This document shows positions 34,694 to 44,477 of a DNA stretch of 64,000 nt, piece after piece (position 1 is the stretch's first letter; each line of letters starts with the position of its first letter). The notes below the pieces were generated by a model. It saw only the letters and a list, made by a program, of their open reading frames with translations, did no database searches and was not told where the DNA came from. Location: NCBI GenBank assembly GCA_963781805.1, contig CAWAHF010000004.1, positions 5,022,001 to 5,086,000 of the forward strand, read 5' to 3'. This stretch comes from JAFGPL01 sp963781805 (GTDB lineage Bacteria > Bacteroidota > Bacteroidia > Bacteroidales > UBA10428). The position numbers and the translations under genes were made by a program.

Positions 34694-36388
34694 TTACGAC
34701 TGGTTATGAATTTTGCTTTCAACTATATTAAGAATCTCATGTTCAGCTTCAATAACAGCTTTCGCAATTTCTCCTGATTTTTTAAGAATATCCTTTTTAA
34801 ACGAATCATCTTTCAATCCTGCTATATTGATCTTTATATTGAGATGAGCGCCCAATACTCCTGAACGCACAGCAAGAGCGCCAACACCAGCATCTGTAAC
34901 CGAATTCGGATTACCGGTTATAACCATTGCTTTAATTATTTCCATGCTTGCCAGTCCTGTTTCCATTACGTTAAGCGGAACCTGTATGGCATATTTAGTA
35001 GCTTCCTGAATGGATTTATCTCTGATTTCCGCTTCCTGGGGTGTGTTTTTCGACATACCAAATGCACTCAATATCTGTTTGAATGCTAACGTATCTTCAT
35101 CTACAAGTGTCAATAATTCTTTTTGCAGTAACATTCCTTTTTCCGCCCAATTGGAAAACTCTTCCCAGCGATCATCCCAACCGGTTTTATGTGAAGATAA
35201 ATTGGCCACCATATTTCCAAGTGCGATCCCTAAAGCGGCCAAATATGCCGATACAGAACCGCCTCCGGGCGCTGGTGATTCAGAGGCTGTTTCATTGACA
35301 AAAGCTGTAAGACTCAGGTTACCAAGTTTAGGCTGACTTTTTCCTGCCAACACATATTCAATGATTTTTTCTTCAGGTTTAAACTCATACAGTTCATTCA
35401 ATCCCAACGATTTTACTGCAATCTTTATTAAGTCTTCTTCGGGAAGGCCAACCGATCGTCGTTGTTTTTTTAAAAAATACCTGGCGGCATCGAGCATCGA
35501 TTTTAATGGCACCAGTCCTACAATTTCGGAACCGGTTACCCTTAAACCACGGGCAGTGGCTTTTATACAGGCTTCATCAAAGGCTAGATGCAATGGAGTT
35601 GTAATGATATCTGTAAGGTTAATTGAAATCTGGGCAATTCCGAATTCCTCGATATACCATCCAATTGCTTTGACTGCCCTTAACGATCCGGGAACATATA
35701 CCGGATTACCTTTCTCATCAGGAATGATCTTTCCTGTAGGTTTATTTCCTTCACGCTTTATTCTTCCTCTTTCGCGAATATCGAAGGCAACAGCATTGGC
35801 ACGACGTACTGAAGTAGTATTCAGGTTAACATTGTATGCAATAAGAAAATCTCTGGCACCAACAGCGCTTGCTCCGGATCGCGGGTTAAATAGTACAGGT
35901 CCGAAATCCGGCTTCCATTCAGGCTTCTCAAGTTTTGTCATTAATCCTTCATATTCACCTGAGCGGCAGTAAGACAAATCTTTTCTTTTTTCAATATATG
36001 CAGCATATCCATAACAATAAACGTGAATTCCAAGTTCATCACCCACTCTCCTGGCAAGTTTACGGGCATATTCAACCGTTTCGTCCATTGTAATGCCAGA
36101 GACAGGAATGAGCGGGCAAACATCCATTGCCCCGAATCTTGGATGTTCACCTGTATGTTTTTTCATATCAATGATTTCGACAGCTTTTTTAGCGCCTCTG
36201 AAAGCTGCTTCCACGACCTCATCAGGTTCACCGGCAAAAGTCATTACAGTTCGGTTGGTTGCCTTACCCGGATCGACATTCAGAAGTTTTATGCCTTCCA
36301 TACTCTTTATAGCTTCTGCTATCTGACCAATGATTTCAGGATTTCTTCCTTCACTAAAGTTGGGCACACATTCAACGATTCTCTTCAT
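34694..36388 (-). CDS. ftcD: bifunctional glutamate formimidoyltransferase / formimidoyltetrahydrofolate cyclodeaminase
   Basis: 564 residues. The N-terminal formimidoyltransferase (1-~325) begins RIVECVPNFSEGRNPEII and carries the catalytic His82 in GEHPRFGAMDVCPLIPV. The C-terminal cyclodeaminase (~360-564) shows FVNETASESPAPGGGSVSAYLAALG. Together they move the formimino group from formiminoglutamate to tetrahydrofolate and release ammonia, the last step of histidine breakdown to glutamate here. The fusion is as in mammalian FTCD; many bacteria use separate proteins or HutG. Last gene of the hut operon, starting 11 bp after hutI. Confidence 0.96.
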   Translation of the reverse strand: MKRIVECVPNFSEGRNPEIIGQIAEAIKSMEGIKLLNVDPGKATNRTVMTFAGEPDEVVEAAFRGAKKAVEIIDMKKHTGEHPRFGAMDVCPLIPVSGITMDETVEYARKLARRVGDELGIHVYCYGYAAYIEKRKDLSYCRSGEYEGLMTKLEKPEWKPDFGPVLFNPRSGASAVGARDFLIAYNVNLNTTSVRRANAVAFDIRERGRIKREGNKPTGKIIPDEKGNPVYVPGSLRAVKAIGWYIEEFGIAQISINLTDIITTPLHLAFDEACIKATARGLRVTGSEIVGLVPLKSMLDAARYFLKKQRRSVGLPEEDLIKIAVKSLGLNELYEFKPEEKIIEYVLAGKSQPKLGNLSLTAFVNETASESPAPGGGSVSAYLAALGIALGNMVANLSSHKTGWDDRWEEFSNWAEKGMLLQKELLTLVDEDTLAFKQILSAFGMSKNTPQEAEIRDKSIQEATKYAIQVPLNVMETGLASMEIIKAMVITGNPNSVTDAGVGALAVRSGVLGAHLNIKINIAGLKDDSFKKDILKKSGEIAKAVIEAEHEILNIVESKIHNQS

Positions 36389-36399
36389 AGGTTGGATAT

Positions 36400-37647
36400 T
36401 TATAAATTATGAATCAGTTTTCCTCTTTTCCATATGCGGAAAGGTTTCATCTTTCCCTGGTAATAGACAATATCTCTGTAATCACTGGCAGGAAAAGCAA
36501 TGATATCAGCCATGTAACCGTTTTTAAATATTCCTCTGTCACTGAGTTTTAGCGCGGCTGCAGCTCTGTATGTCACTGAAGCAAGTGTTTCAGCAATAGA
36601 CAAATGCTCACAGGCTCCCAAGATACAAGCCTGTATAAGAATATCCCCCATTGGTGCTGAACCCGGATTACAGTCAGAAGCCATGACCAGTGAGCATCCG
36701 GCATCCAGAATTTTACGTGCCGGAGCAAAGCTGACACCGAGTCCAATAGAAGCTCCCGGTAAGATTACAGGGATTACGTCACTTTTTGCCAACATAGCAA
36801 TTTCTTTATCTGATGAGGCTTCGAGATGATCGGCACTTACGGCATTCATCTCAACTGCTGCTTCTGAACCTCCTGTAGTAAACTGATCGGCATGGATGGT
36901 CACATCAAATCCAAGGTTGATTGCTTCTTTAAGAAAATACAACCCTTCACTCCTTGAAAATGCATTCTTTTCGATGTAAATGTCCACTCTAGAGGAGAGT
37001 TTTCTTTTTAAAATTTCAGGCAACAGATTTTTTACCATGTTTTCCAGATACTGTTGCTCTGAACCCTGAAAATCTTTTGGCAACATATGAGCAGCAAGAC
37101 ATGTTGGTATTAAGTCAATATCGCTGTTTTCATTTATTTTTTTGATGACTTCCAGCATACGTAATTCACCTTCCACCTGAAGGGCATAACCGCTTTTTAC
37201 TTCAACGGTGGTGACTCCGTCATTTAATAATGATAATGCCCTTGTTTTAGTATTTAGATAAAGGGTCTCGTCGGATGCATTTCTGGTATTGGTGACGGTA
37301 CTCCATATTCCTCCTCCTCTGGCCGCTATCTCAAGATAACTAATACCTGAAAGTCTCATCGCATAATCATTTGATCTGGAACCAGCATAACAAATGTGTG
37401 TGTGAGCATCAATCATCCCGGGCATTGCAACAAGTTCTTCATGAATCTGTTGAACTTCGTATTTTTCTTCTATAGCTTTGTTTTTGAGCTGATTGAATGA
37501 ACCAATTGTCTCGATTCTTCCACCATGAATTAGTATGCCTGCCGATTCTACGACAGATAGTTGGTTATCACTCAACGGACCTTTTAAAGGCATTTCATTC
37601 ATGGTGATAATTTGTCTGAATGGTCCAATAAGAATCTTATTATCCAT
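36400..37647 (-). CDS. hutI: imidazolonepropionase
   Basis: 415 residues, amidohydrolase fold. The metal-binding HxH is His82/His84 in MPGMIDAHTHICYAG; further ligands or substrate residues fall in DVTIHADQFTTGG and MASDCNPGSAPMGDI. It hydrolyses 4-imidazolone-5-propanoate to N-formimino-glutamate, the third step of histidine degradation. Its ATG overlaps the hutU stop (TAATG), so the two are translationally coupled. Length and motifs are ordinary for the family. Confidence 0.97.
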   Translation of the reverse strand: MDNKILIGPFRQIITMNEMPLKGPLSDNQLSVVESAGILIHGGRIETIGSFNQLKNKAIEEKYEVQQIHEELVAMPGMIDAHTHICYAGSRSNDYAMRLSGISYLEIAARGGGIWSTVTNTRNASDETLYLNTKTRALSLLNDGVTTVEVKSGYALQVEGELRMLEVIKKINENSDIDLIPTCLAAHMLPKDFQGSEQQYLENMVKNLLPEILKRKLSSRVDIYIEKNAFSRSEGLYFLKEAINLGFDVTIHADQFTTGGSEAAVEMNAVSADHLEASSDKEIAMLAKSDVIPVILPGASIGLGVSFAPARKILDAGCSLVMASDCNPGSAPMGDILIQACILGACEHLSIAETLASVTYRAAAALKLSDRGIFKNGYMADIIAFPASDYRDIVYYQGKMKPFRIWKRGKLIHNL

Positions 37648-39320
37648 TAGGAACGTTTTAGTTTGAATTTTTTCAAATTGGCTATAGCCGCTTCATAACC
37701 GGCATCGGCATGTCTGAATATACCAAGTGCCGGATCGTTATATAAAACGCGTTTCAGACACCTTTCTGCCCGTTCGGTTCCATCAGCAACAATAACCATT
37801 CCGGCATGTTGTGAATACCCAATACCAACGCCTCCTCCATGATGAAATGAGACCCAGGTGGCACCACCGCTGGTATTCGACATCAGGTTTAGCAGAGGCC
37901 AGTCTGAAATCGCATCGCTTCCGTCAAGCATTCCTTCCGTCTCCCTGTTTGGAGATGCTACTGAACCACAATCCAGATGATCACGACCAATAACCAAAGG
38001 TGCTTTGACTTTTTTGTTTCGAACAAGCTCATTAAAAATAATACCGGCTTTTTCCCTTTCACCCATTCCAAGCCAACAGATCCTGCTTGGAAGTCCCTGA
38101 AATTTAACTTTTTTTCTGGCTTCTTTGAGCCATATTATTAGGTGTTCATTTTCAGGAAAAGCATTCATCAACGCATTATCAGTTACATAAATATCTTCCG
38201 GATCACCTGATAATGCTACCCATCTGAATGGTCCCATCCCTTTGCAAAACAAAGGTCTGATGAACTCCGGAACAAATCCTTTATAGTTGAAAGCATTCTT
38301 TTCACCTCCCTGTCTCGCGAATTCTCTCAAATTATTTCCATAATCGAACGTAATGCTTCCTCTTTTTTGCATTTCCAGCATTAAGCCAACATGCCTTGCC
38401 ATGCTTTTCAGAGATAAAGATTTATATGCTTCCGGATTTCGTTTTCGCAGATCCAGCGCTTCTTCGAACGAAATGCCTGCCGGCACATATCCATTAAGTG
38501 GATCATGCGCTGATGTTTGGTCGGTAAGAATATCCGGTATAATATTGTCAGATAATAGCTGGTTCAATATATCGCCAATATTTCCTACCAGTCCGACTGA
38601 AATAATCTTTCCCTTTTCTTTCGCATCAAGTACCAATGATTTTGCTTCCTCATAATTGTATGTCATTTTATCAACATAGTGAGTATCCAGTCGTTTTTTT
38701 ATCCGCATGGGATCGACATCCACACCCAGAAAGCTGGCGCCTGCAATGTTGGCGGCCAGAGGTTGTGCGCCACCCATCCCACCCAGTCCGCCTGAAACAA
38801 TTAATTTGTGCTGAAGGTTGTTATGGAAATACTTTCTTCCACAAGCTGCAAACGTTTCATAAGTTCCCTGCAGAATGCCCTGTGTACCAATATAGATCCA
38901 GCTTCCAGCAGTCATCTGACCGTACATGATCAATCCCCGTGATTTGAGTTGCAAGAAATAATCCCAGGTAGCCCATGCAGGCACAAGGTTGCTGTTGGCA
39001 ATAAGTACACGCGGTGCTTCATCATGTGTGCGGACAACACCTACCGGTTTACCTGATTGAATCAACAGACTTTCATCATCCTTAAGATCAAGCAATGCCC
39101 TGACAATCATACGTGCTGAATCGACATTTCGGGCCGCTTGCCCGGTTCCTCCATATACAACAAGTTCTTCGGGAAGCTCGGCTACCTCATCATCGAGATT
39201 GTTTAAAAACATCCTTAATGGAGCCTCAGTCTGCCACGATTTTGCATGGAGTCTGGTTCCCCGTGGAGCTTTATAATGCGGATGCCGGGCATATTTTTCA
39301 ATAAATTCCGAATACTTCAT
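37647..39320 (-). CDS. hutU: urocanate hydratase
   Basis: 557 residues from the ATG at 39320, the usual urocanase length; an ATG at 39329 (three residues longer) is equally possible, while a TTG at 39359 looks too far upstream. The NAD-binding region GGLGGMGGAQPLAANIAGAS and the active-site segment GRDHLDCGSVASPNRETEGM, with the conserved Cys, are present. It converts urocanate to imidazolonepropionate using tightly bound NAD as electrophile. The start lies about 20 bases inside the end of hutH and the stop overlaps the hutI start. Confidence 0.97.
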   Translation of the reverse strand: MKYSEFIEKYARHPHYKAPRGTRLHAKSWQTEAPLRMFLNNLDDEVAELPEELVVYGGTGQAARNVDSARMIVRALLDLKDDESLLIQSGKPVGVVRTHDEAPRVLIANSNLVPAWATWDYFLQLKSRGLIMYGQMTAGSWIYIGTQGILQGTYETFAACGRKYFHNNLQHKLIVSGGLGGMGGAQPLAANIAGASFLGVDVDPMRIKKRLDTHYVDKMTYNYEEAKSLVLDAKEKGKIISVGLVGNIGDILNQLLSDNIIPDILTDQTSAHDPLNGYVPAGISFEEALDLRKRNPEAYKSLSLKSMARHVGLMLEMQKRGSITFDYGNNLREFARQGGEKNAFNYKGFVPEFIRPLFCKGMGPFRWVALSGDPEDIYVTDNALMNAFPENEHLIIWLKEARKKVKFQGLPSRICWLGMGEREKAGIIFNELVRNKKVKAPLVIGRDHLDCGSVASPNRETEGMLDGSDAISDWPLLNLMSNTSGGATWVSFHHGGGVGIGYSQHAGMVIVADGTERAERCLKRVLYNDPALGIFRHADAGYEAAIANLKKFKLKRS

Positions 39321-40866
39321 GATGTTCATTTTGAATGTTGATGTTCTCTCTGGTTGCAATATTATTTACTACGTTAACCAGTTCCTTATTCTTTACCATT
39401 TCAATGGCAACATTGATATCATCGGCAAGAACACGATCATGATCGACAAAAGTTATTCTTTTTCTTACAAATTCATGACAGGCATCAATGGCTTTCCCCG
39501 ATTTGAGAGGTTTTCTGTAGTCAAAAGCCTGGGCAGCACAAAAAAGCTCAATAGCCAGTATTTTTTCCAGATTGCTTACAATATGAAGCGCTTTCCGGGC
39601 GCTGATAGAGCCCATGCTGACATGATCTTCCTGACCCATCGAAGTTGGAATACTGTCAGCACTGGCAGGGAAACAGTAACTTTTATTCTCGCTTACTAAT
39701 GCGGCTGTTGTATACTGTGTAATCATAAATCCTGAATTCAGACCGGTTTCACGCATCAGTAATTTAGGCAAACCGGGTATCTTTTCATCAAGAGCCAGGT
39801 AAATTCTCCTGTCTGACATATTGCCTATTTCTGCGGCGGCTATCGCTGCATAATCAATTGGCAATGCAATGGTCTGACCATGGAAATTACCTCCACTTAT
39901 GGCTTTATTTTCGTCAAAAACAATGGGATTGTCTGTTACCGAATTTATTTCAATTTCCAGCATCTCTTTTAAATGCAGCCAAGCATTGCGTGCTGCTCCA
40001 TGTACCTGGGGTATACAGCGCAAAGAATAAGGATCCTGGACACGGCTGCAGTCCTTATGTGAAGCATTTATTTCTGAATTTTCCAGCAAAATGCGCATTC
40101 TTTCTGCCACATATAAGGAACCTTTGTACGGTCGAAGATCGTTATATTCCCTGTCAAATGCCTTTACCGATCCAAGAATGGCTTCCAGTTGCATGGCAGC
40201 AATGATATCGGCGCTGTCGAGGCAATTTTGAAAACGGTCAAGGAATATAATTGCATTTGCGGTAATAAATTGTGTTCCGTTAATAAGGGCCAGACCTTCC
40301 TTGGGACCAAGTTCCAAAGGCTCAAGTCCATATTTGTCAAGAACTTTACCAGAAGACAAAATTTTTCCGTTCTCTATAACCTCACCTTTTCCAATTAAAG
40401 GAAGAAACAGATGAGCAAGAGGAGCCAAATCACCTGATGCTCCCACGGAACCCTGTGAAGGAACACATGGAATAATATTATGATTGATATGCCATATGAT
40501 CCGTTGAACAATTTTCATACTGACACCCGAGTATCCCTTTGATAATGAATGGATCTTCAGAATCATCATTAATTTGGAGATTTCGGCCGGAAGTAATTCT
40601 CCTACGCCAACGCTATGGCTTGTAAGCAGATTGTACTGCAATTCTTTGGTATGTTCCTCAGAAATGATGGTCGTACATAATGGTCCAAAACCGGTATTGA
40701 TTCCATAGACTATTTTTTTCTGACGAACTATGTTCTCTACTATTCTTCGGTTTCTATTTATTTGCTCAGAAGCTTTTGGACTTATTTCTCCTATCATTTT
40801 ATCCCGACAAATATCCAGTGCTATTCCGGCACTTAGCCTTTCCGTACCATAATGAAATGCTTCCAT
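39298..40866 (-). CDS. hutH: histidine ammonia-lyase
   Basis: 522 residues. The electrophilic MIO cofactor forms from Ala143-Ser144-Gly145 in GSVGASGDLAPLAHL. The catalytic Tyr54 lies in VYGINTGFGPL, and SMGQEDHVSMGSISARKALH is the C-terminal active-site stretch. It removes ammonia from histidine to give urocanate, the first step of the pathway. It lies 7 bp after the MarR-GNAT regulator gene and overlaps hutU by about 20 bases. Confidence 0.97.
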   Translation of the reverse strand: MEAFHYGTERLSAGIALDICRDKMIGEISPKASEQINRNRRIVENIVRQKKIVYGINTGFGPLCTTIISEEHTKELQYNLLTSHSVGVGELLPAEISKLMMILKIHSLSKGYSGVSMKIVQRIIWHINHNIIPCVPSQGSVGASGDLAPLAHLFLPLIGKGEVIENGKILSSGKVLDKYGLEPLELGPKEGLALINGTQFITANAIIFLDRFQNCLDSADIIAAMQLEAILGSVKAFDREYNDLRPYKGSLYVAERMRILLENSEINASHKDCSRVQDPYSLRCIPQVHGAARNAWLHLKEMLEIEINSVTDNPIVFDENKAISGGNFHGQTIALPIDYAAIAAAEIGNMSDRRIYLALDEKIPGLPKLLMRETGLNSGFMITQYTTAALVSENKSYCFPASADSIPTSMGQEDHVSMGSISARKALHIVSNLEKILAIELFCAAQAFDYRKPLKSGKAIDACHEFVRKRITFVDHDRVLADDINVAIEMVKNKELVNVVNNIATRENINIQNEHHEVFGIY

Positions 40867-40873
40867 AGTGATC

Positions 40874-41710
40874 TTATTTAACCTTAAATGAATAACCTGA
40901 TTTAATTAAAACTTTTATCAGATCTATGTTAATCTCTTTCAACTGAAAACAGTCGAACGTTTTTTTGTTGCATTTTTGATATATATTCTGAATTAATCTT
41001 AAACCGATTCCCTTTCTTCGTTGATTGGGGGTTACATATAAATAATTCAACCATACAGAATCATCTTCAAGGCTATATGCAGCCATACCTATCAGATCAT
41101 CTCCAGCCAGAGCCAGTATAATTTTTTCTTTAAGAGGTATAAATGCAACATCTTCCTTTCTCAACCATGTGACAAGTTTTTCAATGAGCTGGTTATCAGG
41201 TTCAATTATTATAATATCAGTTGGTTGGTGATTCAGATAAGTCAGTGTCGTTTCTGACAAAGAATTATTACTTAGTTGTTGTTCAATAAAACTCAATACA
41301 TTCAGAAAGTCGATCTGATCAATGTTTTGCGGTAAGATCCGGTGAAGGTTCTTATTGAGTGCTTGCCATACGGGATGCACCTGTTCTAAAAGTTTTTTAC
41401 CTCTCTCAGTTAATAAGATTCTTTTAATCCTTGCATCAGAATCATCCGGTTGGATCTCCACCACTTTTTTTATCTGAAGCTGATTTATCATTTGGCTTAT
41501 AGCGGAATGACTTACTTCCAGTTCATTGGATATTTCTGTAAGAGACATCGAACCTTTTCTGTCAAGCAGGAATAAAACCGGAAACCATGCTGTCTCAAAA
41601 CGAATGTTTTGTTTCACATAAATTTTCGATATTTCATTTAAGAAACGATCACTGATTCGTTTCAGCCTTGTTCCGAGAATCAATAAACCTGCTTCCTGAT
41701 ATACACTCAT
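40874..41710 (-). CDS. MarR-family regulator fused to a GNAT acetyltransferase, first gene of the hut operon
   Basis: 278 residues. Residues about 25-140 are a MarR winged helix (MSLTEISNELEVSHSAISQMINQLQIKKVVEIQPDDSDARIKRILLTERGKKLL). About 150-278 read as a GNAT N-acetyltransferase with the acetyl-CoA loop QRRKGIGLRLIQNIYQKC and strand SVWLNYLYVTP. It heads the hut operon 7 bp before hutH, where other bacteria place HutC or HutP, so it probably controls histidine use; the acetyltransferase half may sense metabolites or modify a partner. A palindrome just upstream is a possible operator. Confidence 0.85.
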   Translation of the reverse strand: MSVYQEAGLLILGTRLKRISDRFLNEISKIYVKQNIRFETAWFPVLFLLDRKGSMSLTEISNELEVSHSAISQMINQLQIKKVVEIQPDDSDARIKRILLTERGKKLLEQVHPVWQALNKNLHRILPQNIDQIDFLNVLSFIEQQLSNNSLSETTLTYLNHQPTDIIIIEPDNQLIEKLVTWLRKEDVAFIPLKEKIILALAGDDLIGMAAYSLEDDSVWLNYLYVTPNQRRKGIGLRLIQNIYQKCNKKTFDCFQLKEINIDLIKVLIKSGYSFKVK

Positions 41711-41735
41711 ATCATCCGATTTGGATTTTATTATT

Positions 41736-41753
41736 AGGACTTATATAAGCTCT
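41736..41753. promoter_or_regulatory. palindrome upstream of the hut operon, possible MarR operator
   Basis: AGGACTTATATAAGCTCT has a perfect core CTTATATAAG and matching outer AG/CT (14 of 18 positions symmetric). It lies 26 bases before the regulator's start codon, a typical size and place for a MarR autoregulatory site. Confidence 0.4.
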
Positions 41754-41967
41754 TACAATATTATGAAAATTTATTGAAATTAAGGATAATTCAGTATGTG
41801 AAAAATATGTGCCTTGACAGTTAATAAAACCAATCTATAATCCTTTCAGATTATGAATGATAATAAATCGGATCTGAATTTATGTTTGTTTGGGTGAAGT
41901 TTGGGCTTACCTTTAGAACACTGGCACCTTCGATGAAAATTATCTTCCGGTGTATTTTAGTCATACT

Positions 41968-43068
41968 TCATCTGACAACCCTTGCACCTCCGCCTTTCAT
42001 CAGCTTTTCAACCTCCTGAAGTGATGCCATGGAAGTATCGCCCGGTGTGGTCATAGCCAATGCTCCATGCGCAGCGCCGTATTCAACGGCTTGCTGAGGA
42101 TCATCACTTGTCAGAAATCCGTAGATAAGTCCGGAAGCAAAGCTATCTCCTCCGCCTACACGATCGAATATTTCAAGGTCTTCGCGAGGCGTGGCCTCGT
42201 AAAATTTGCCATCAGCCCAGCATATGGCGCCCCACGAATTAATGGTAGCAGATTTAACCGTTCTTAAAGTCGTAGCAACCACTTTGAAATTCGGATATGA
42301 GGTAACTGCTTTGGTTATCATTTTCCTAAAGCTGGCAGTATCTAATTTGGAAAGGTTTTTATCAACTCCTTCAACTTCAAATCCCAGCGAGGCAGTAAAA
42401 TCTTCTTCGTTGCCAATCATTACATCCACGTACTTTGCAAGTTCTTTGTTTACTTCCCTGGCTTTTTCCTGTCCTCCGATGGATTTCCAAAGAGATGGAC
42501 GGTAATTTAAATCGTAAGAGATAATAGTACCATATTTTTTTGCCACTTTCATGGCTTCAAGAATAACTTCCGGAGTAGTTTCCGATAACGCTGCAAAAAT
42601 ACCCCCTGTATGAAACCATCTGGCTCCATCCTTACCGAAAATTTTTTCCCAGTCAATATCTCCTTTTTTCAATTGTGATGCAGCAGTATTACCCCTGTCT
42701 GATACTCCTAGTGCACCCCTGATTCCATAGCCTCTTTCGGTAAAGTTAAACCCGTTGCGGACAATTCGCCCAATTCCGTCATAAGGTACCCATTTGATAT
42801 AAGCGGTATCCACACCTCCCTGAAGGATAAGATCTTCAACCAGCCGTCCGACATCATTATCCGCAAAAGCGCTAACAACAGCGGTATTCAACCTGAAACA
42901 TTTTCGCAATCCGCGGGCTACGTTGTATTCACCGCCTCCTTCCCAAACCTTGAATTCCCTGGCATTTCGAATTCTACCATTGCCCGGATCAAACCGAAGC
43001 ATGATTTCACCCAACGAAATACTATCATAGTTGCACTCTTCGGCAGGTCTTAATTTTATTGTAGCCAT
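41968..43068 (-). CDS. kdgK: PfkB-family sugar kinase, probably 2-dehydro-3-deoxygluconokinase
   Basis: 366 residues. The ribokinase fold begins YDSISLGEIMLRFDPGNGRI with the substrate-binding GGGEYNVARGL. The C-terminal PfkB signature FDRVGGGDSFASGLIYG carries the catalytic Asp near residue 308. LNYRPSLW and IGNEEDF are characteristic of KDG kinases. It would phosphorylate 2-keto-3-deoxygluconate from uronic acids, which links loosely with the pectin lyase 20 kb upstream, but no aldolase (eda) or uronate genes adjoin it. Other sugar acids are possible substrates. Confidence 0.8.
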   Translation of the reverse strand: MATIKLRPAEECNYDSISLGEIMLRFDPGNGRIRNAREFKVWEGGGEYNVARGLRKCFRLNTAVVSAFADNDVGRLVEDLILQGGVDTAYIKWVPYDGIGRIVRNGFNFTERGYGIRGALGVSDRGNTAASQLKKGDIDWEKIFGKDGARWFHTGGIFAALSETTPEVILEAMKVAKKYGTIISYDLNYRPSLWKSIGGQEKAREVNKELAKYVDVMIGNEEDFTASLGFEVEGVDKNLSKLDTASFRKMITKAVTSYPNFKVVATTLRTVKSATINSWGAICWADGKFYEATPREDLEIFDRVGGGDSFASGLIYGFLTSDDPQQAVEYGAAHGALAMTTPGDTSMASLQEVEKLMKGGGARVVR

Positions 43069-43286
43069 CTAATTTTTTTTTAGGTTATGTTATACTAGAG
43101 CAATCAAAAAAGTAGTTTTAATATTTGCATGCAAATTAATACAATCGTTAAATACGTGCAACAAAAAAATCGAAAAACGGTTATAGCGGGTTATAAGCTC
43201 CATCTTCATATAAATAGTTACATGATATTGCATATTTAAAATAGTCATTATCTTTATGCTATCATTTTTGTTCAAATTGATTAATC

Positions 43287-43739
43287 ATGGATAATACCAA
43301 ACAGAATGCCTGGAATTTTGCCTCGCTGTTTGCTTACCTGTTTTTGGTAATCTTGGTTGGCTTTATTCTCGAGAAAAAGGGTTTCTCTATAAACGACGTA
43401 ACCCTGAAGGACTTAATAATTATAACACTAGCCTCTTACAGAATGACCCGAATCCTCGTATTTGAGAAGATATTGAAGTTCTTGAGAGATTTTGTTAAAT
43501 CGAAACAAAATTATTCCGTACTGAATACGATACGGTATATTATTACCTGTCCATGGTGTGCCGGAGTATGGATTACCCTGGTTATTGTTGTGCTTTATTT
43601 TTTGGTGCCTTATGGAATCTTTCTTGTGTATATTCTTGCCCTTTCCGGAATAGCTTCATTTCTGGTACTTCTGGCGAACCTGATAGGATTGAAGATTGAA
43701 GAAAAACAATCTGAAGTGCATCCACGAAAAAAGGAATAG
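43287..43739 (+). CDS. DUF1360-type membrane protein
   Basis: 150 residues with three to four hydrophobic helices. The family hallmarks are LASYRMTRILVFEKI and CPWCAGVWITLVIV, the paired cysteines in the second typical of the DUF1360 (YyaC/SpoVAF-neighbour) type proteins. Function unknown. A lone plus-strand gene between minus-strand neighbours, followed at once by the GTTCC-type tandem repeats. Confidence 0.8.
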   Translation: MDNTKQNAWNFASLFAYLFLVILVGFILEKKGFSINDVTLKDLIIITLASYRMTRILVFEKILKFLRDFVKSKQNYSVLNTIRYIITCPWCAGVWITLVIVVLYFLVPYGIFLVYILALSGIASFLVLLANLIGLKIEEKQSEVHPRKKE

Positions 43740-43744
43740 AAAGA

Positions 43745-43873
43745 TGTTCAAGGTTCAGAGTTCAGGGTTTCAAGTTCCAGGTTCCGAGTTCCGGGTTCAG
43801 ATTTCCGGGCTTGCCGACCGTAACTTAAGTGAAGGTTGGTTTCAAGTTTCGGGTTCCGGGTTCAGAGTGTCGG
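43745..43873. repeat. degenerate GTTCCGG/GTTCAGG tandem repeat
   Basis: About a dozen 7-8-base units of the type (A/G)GTTC(C/A)(G/A)GG or AGTTCC run through 43745-43800 and again 43830-43870, separated by a short unique segment. Similar short runs (AAGTTCAGGGTTCA) recur at 48669-48682. Confidence 0.65.
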
Positions 43874-43876
43874 GTT

Positions 43877-44434
43877 TTAATTTTTTAGCACTTTTATTTT
43901 ATAGTCCACATCAACCTTGCACTTTGAAATATCGTTGAGCTTGCCTTTCAGAAGCTTTTTCCTCAGAGGTGATAAAAGATCAATAAAAAGTATTCCTTCC
44001 AGGTGGTCATATTCATGCATGATAACCCTGGCTTTAACTCCTTCATATTCCTCATCGTGCAGCTGCCAGTTCTCGTCATAATATTGAATTCTAACTTTCG
44101 ATTTCCGTTCAACATCTTCTCTGATTTTAGGAAGACTTAGACATCCTTCGTTATAGGATATAATCTCACCATTTATACTGAGAATTTTAGGATTGAGGAA
44201 TAATTTTTTAAAGTCTTGCAATTCAGGATCTTTTTCATCAAGCTCTGCCGTATCGATAACAAACATTCTGAGAGATTTCCCCACCTGTGGAGCTGCGAGT
44301 CCCACTCCATCGGACTTATACATAGTTTCCCACATATCAGCGATAAACTGATCGAGGTTAGGAAAATTTCGGTCAATTTCCTTTGCTACTTTTCTTAAAA
44401 CAGGAGAACCATATACTACAATAGGATATACCAT
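43877..44434 (-). CDS. def: peptide deformylase
   Basis: 185 residues from the ATG at 44434 (a TTG two codons earlier is less likely). All three motifs are present: GVGLAAPQVG (43-52), EGCLSLP with metal ligand Cys98, and HEYDHLEG with ligands His140 and His144 and catalytic Glu141. It removes the formyl group from nascent proteins. It lies 43 bp after the ruvX/yqgF gene on the same strand, a common pairing in Bacteroidota. Confidence 0.97.
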   Translation of the reverse strand: MVYPIVVYGSPVLRKVAKEIDRNFPNLDQFIADMWETMYKSDGVGLAAPQVGKSLRMFVIDTAELDEKDPELQDFKKLFLNPKILSINGEIISYNEGCLSLPKIREDVERKSKVRIQYYDENWQLHDEEYEGVKARVIMHEYDHLEGILFIDLLSPLRKKLLKGKLNDISKCKVDVDYKIKVLKN

Positions 44435-44477
44435 ATACAATTAATCTGTGTTAAATCGTTAATAAATATTTATTCGT

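Noticed and set aside
35361..35972. 203-codon plus-strand frame antisense to ftcD
   Set aside because: Antisense shadow of conserved formimidoyltransferase sequence.
41968..43068. Sugar kinase considered part of the hut operon
   Set aside because: Separated from the MarR-GNAT start by 257 bp upstream with its own leader, and functionally unrelated.
43745..43873. Tandem repeats considered as a CRISPR array
   Set aside because: Units are 7-8 bases, degenerate and without unique spacers; no cas genes.
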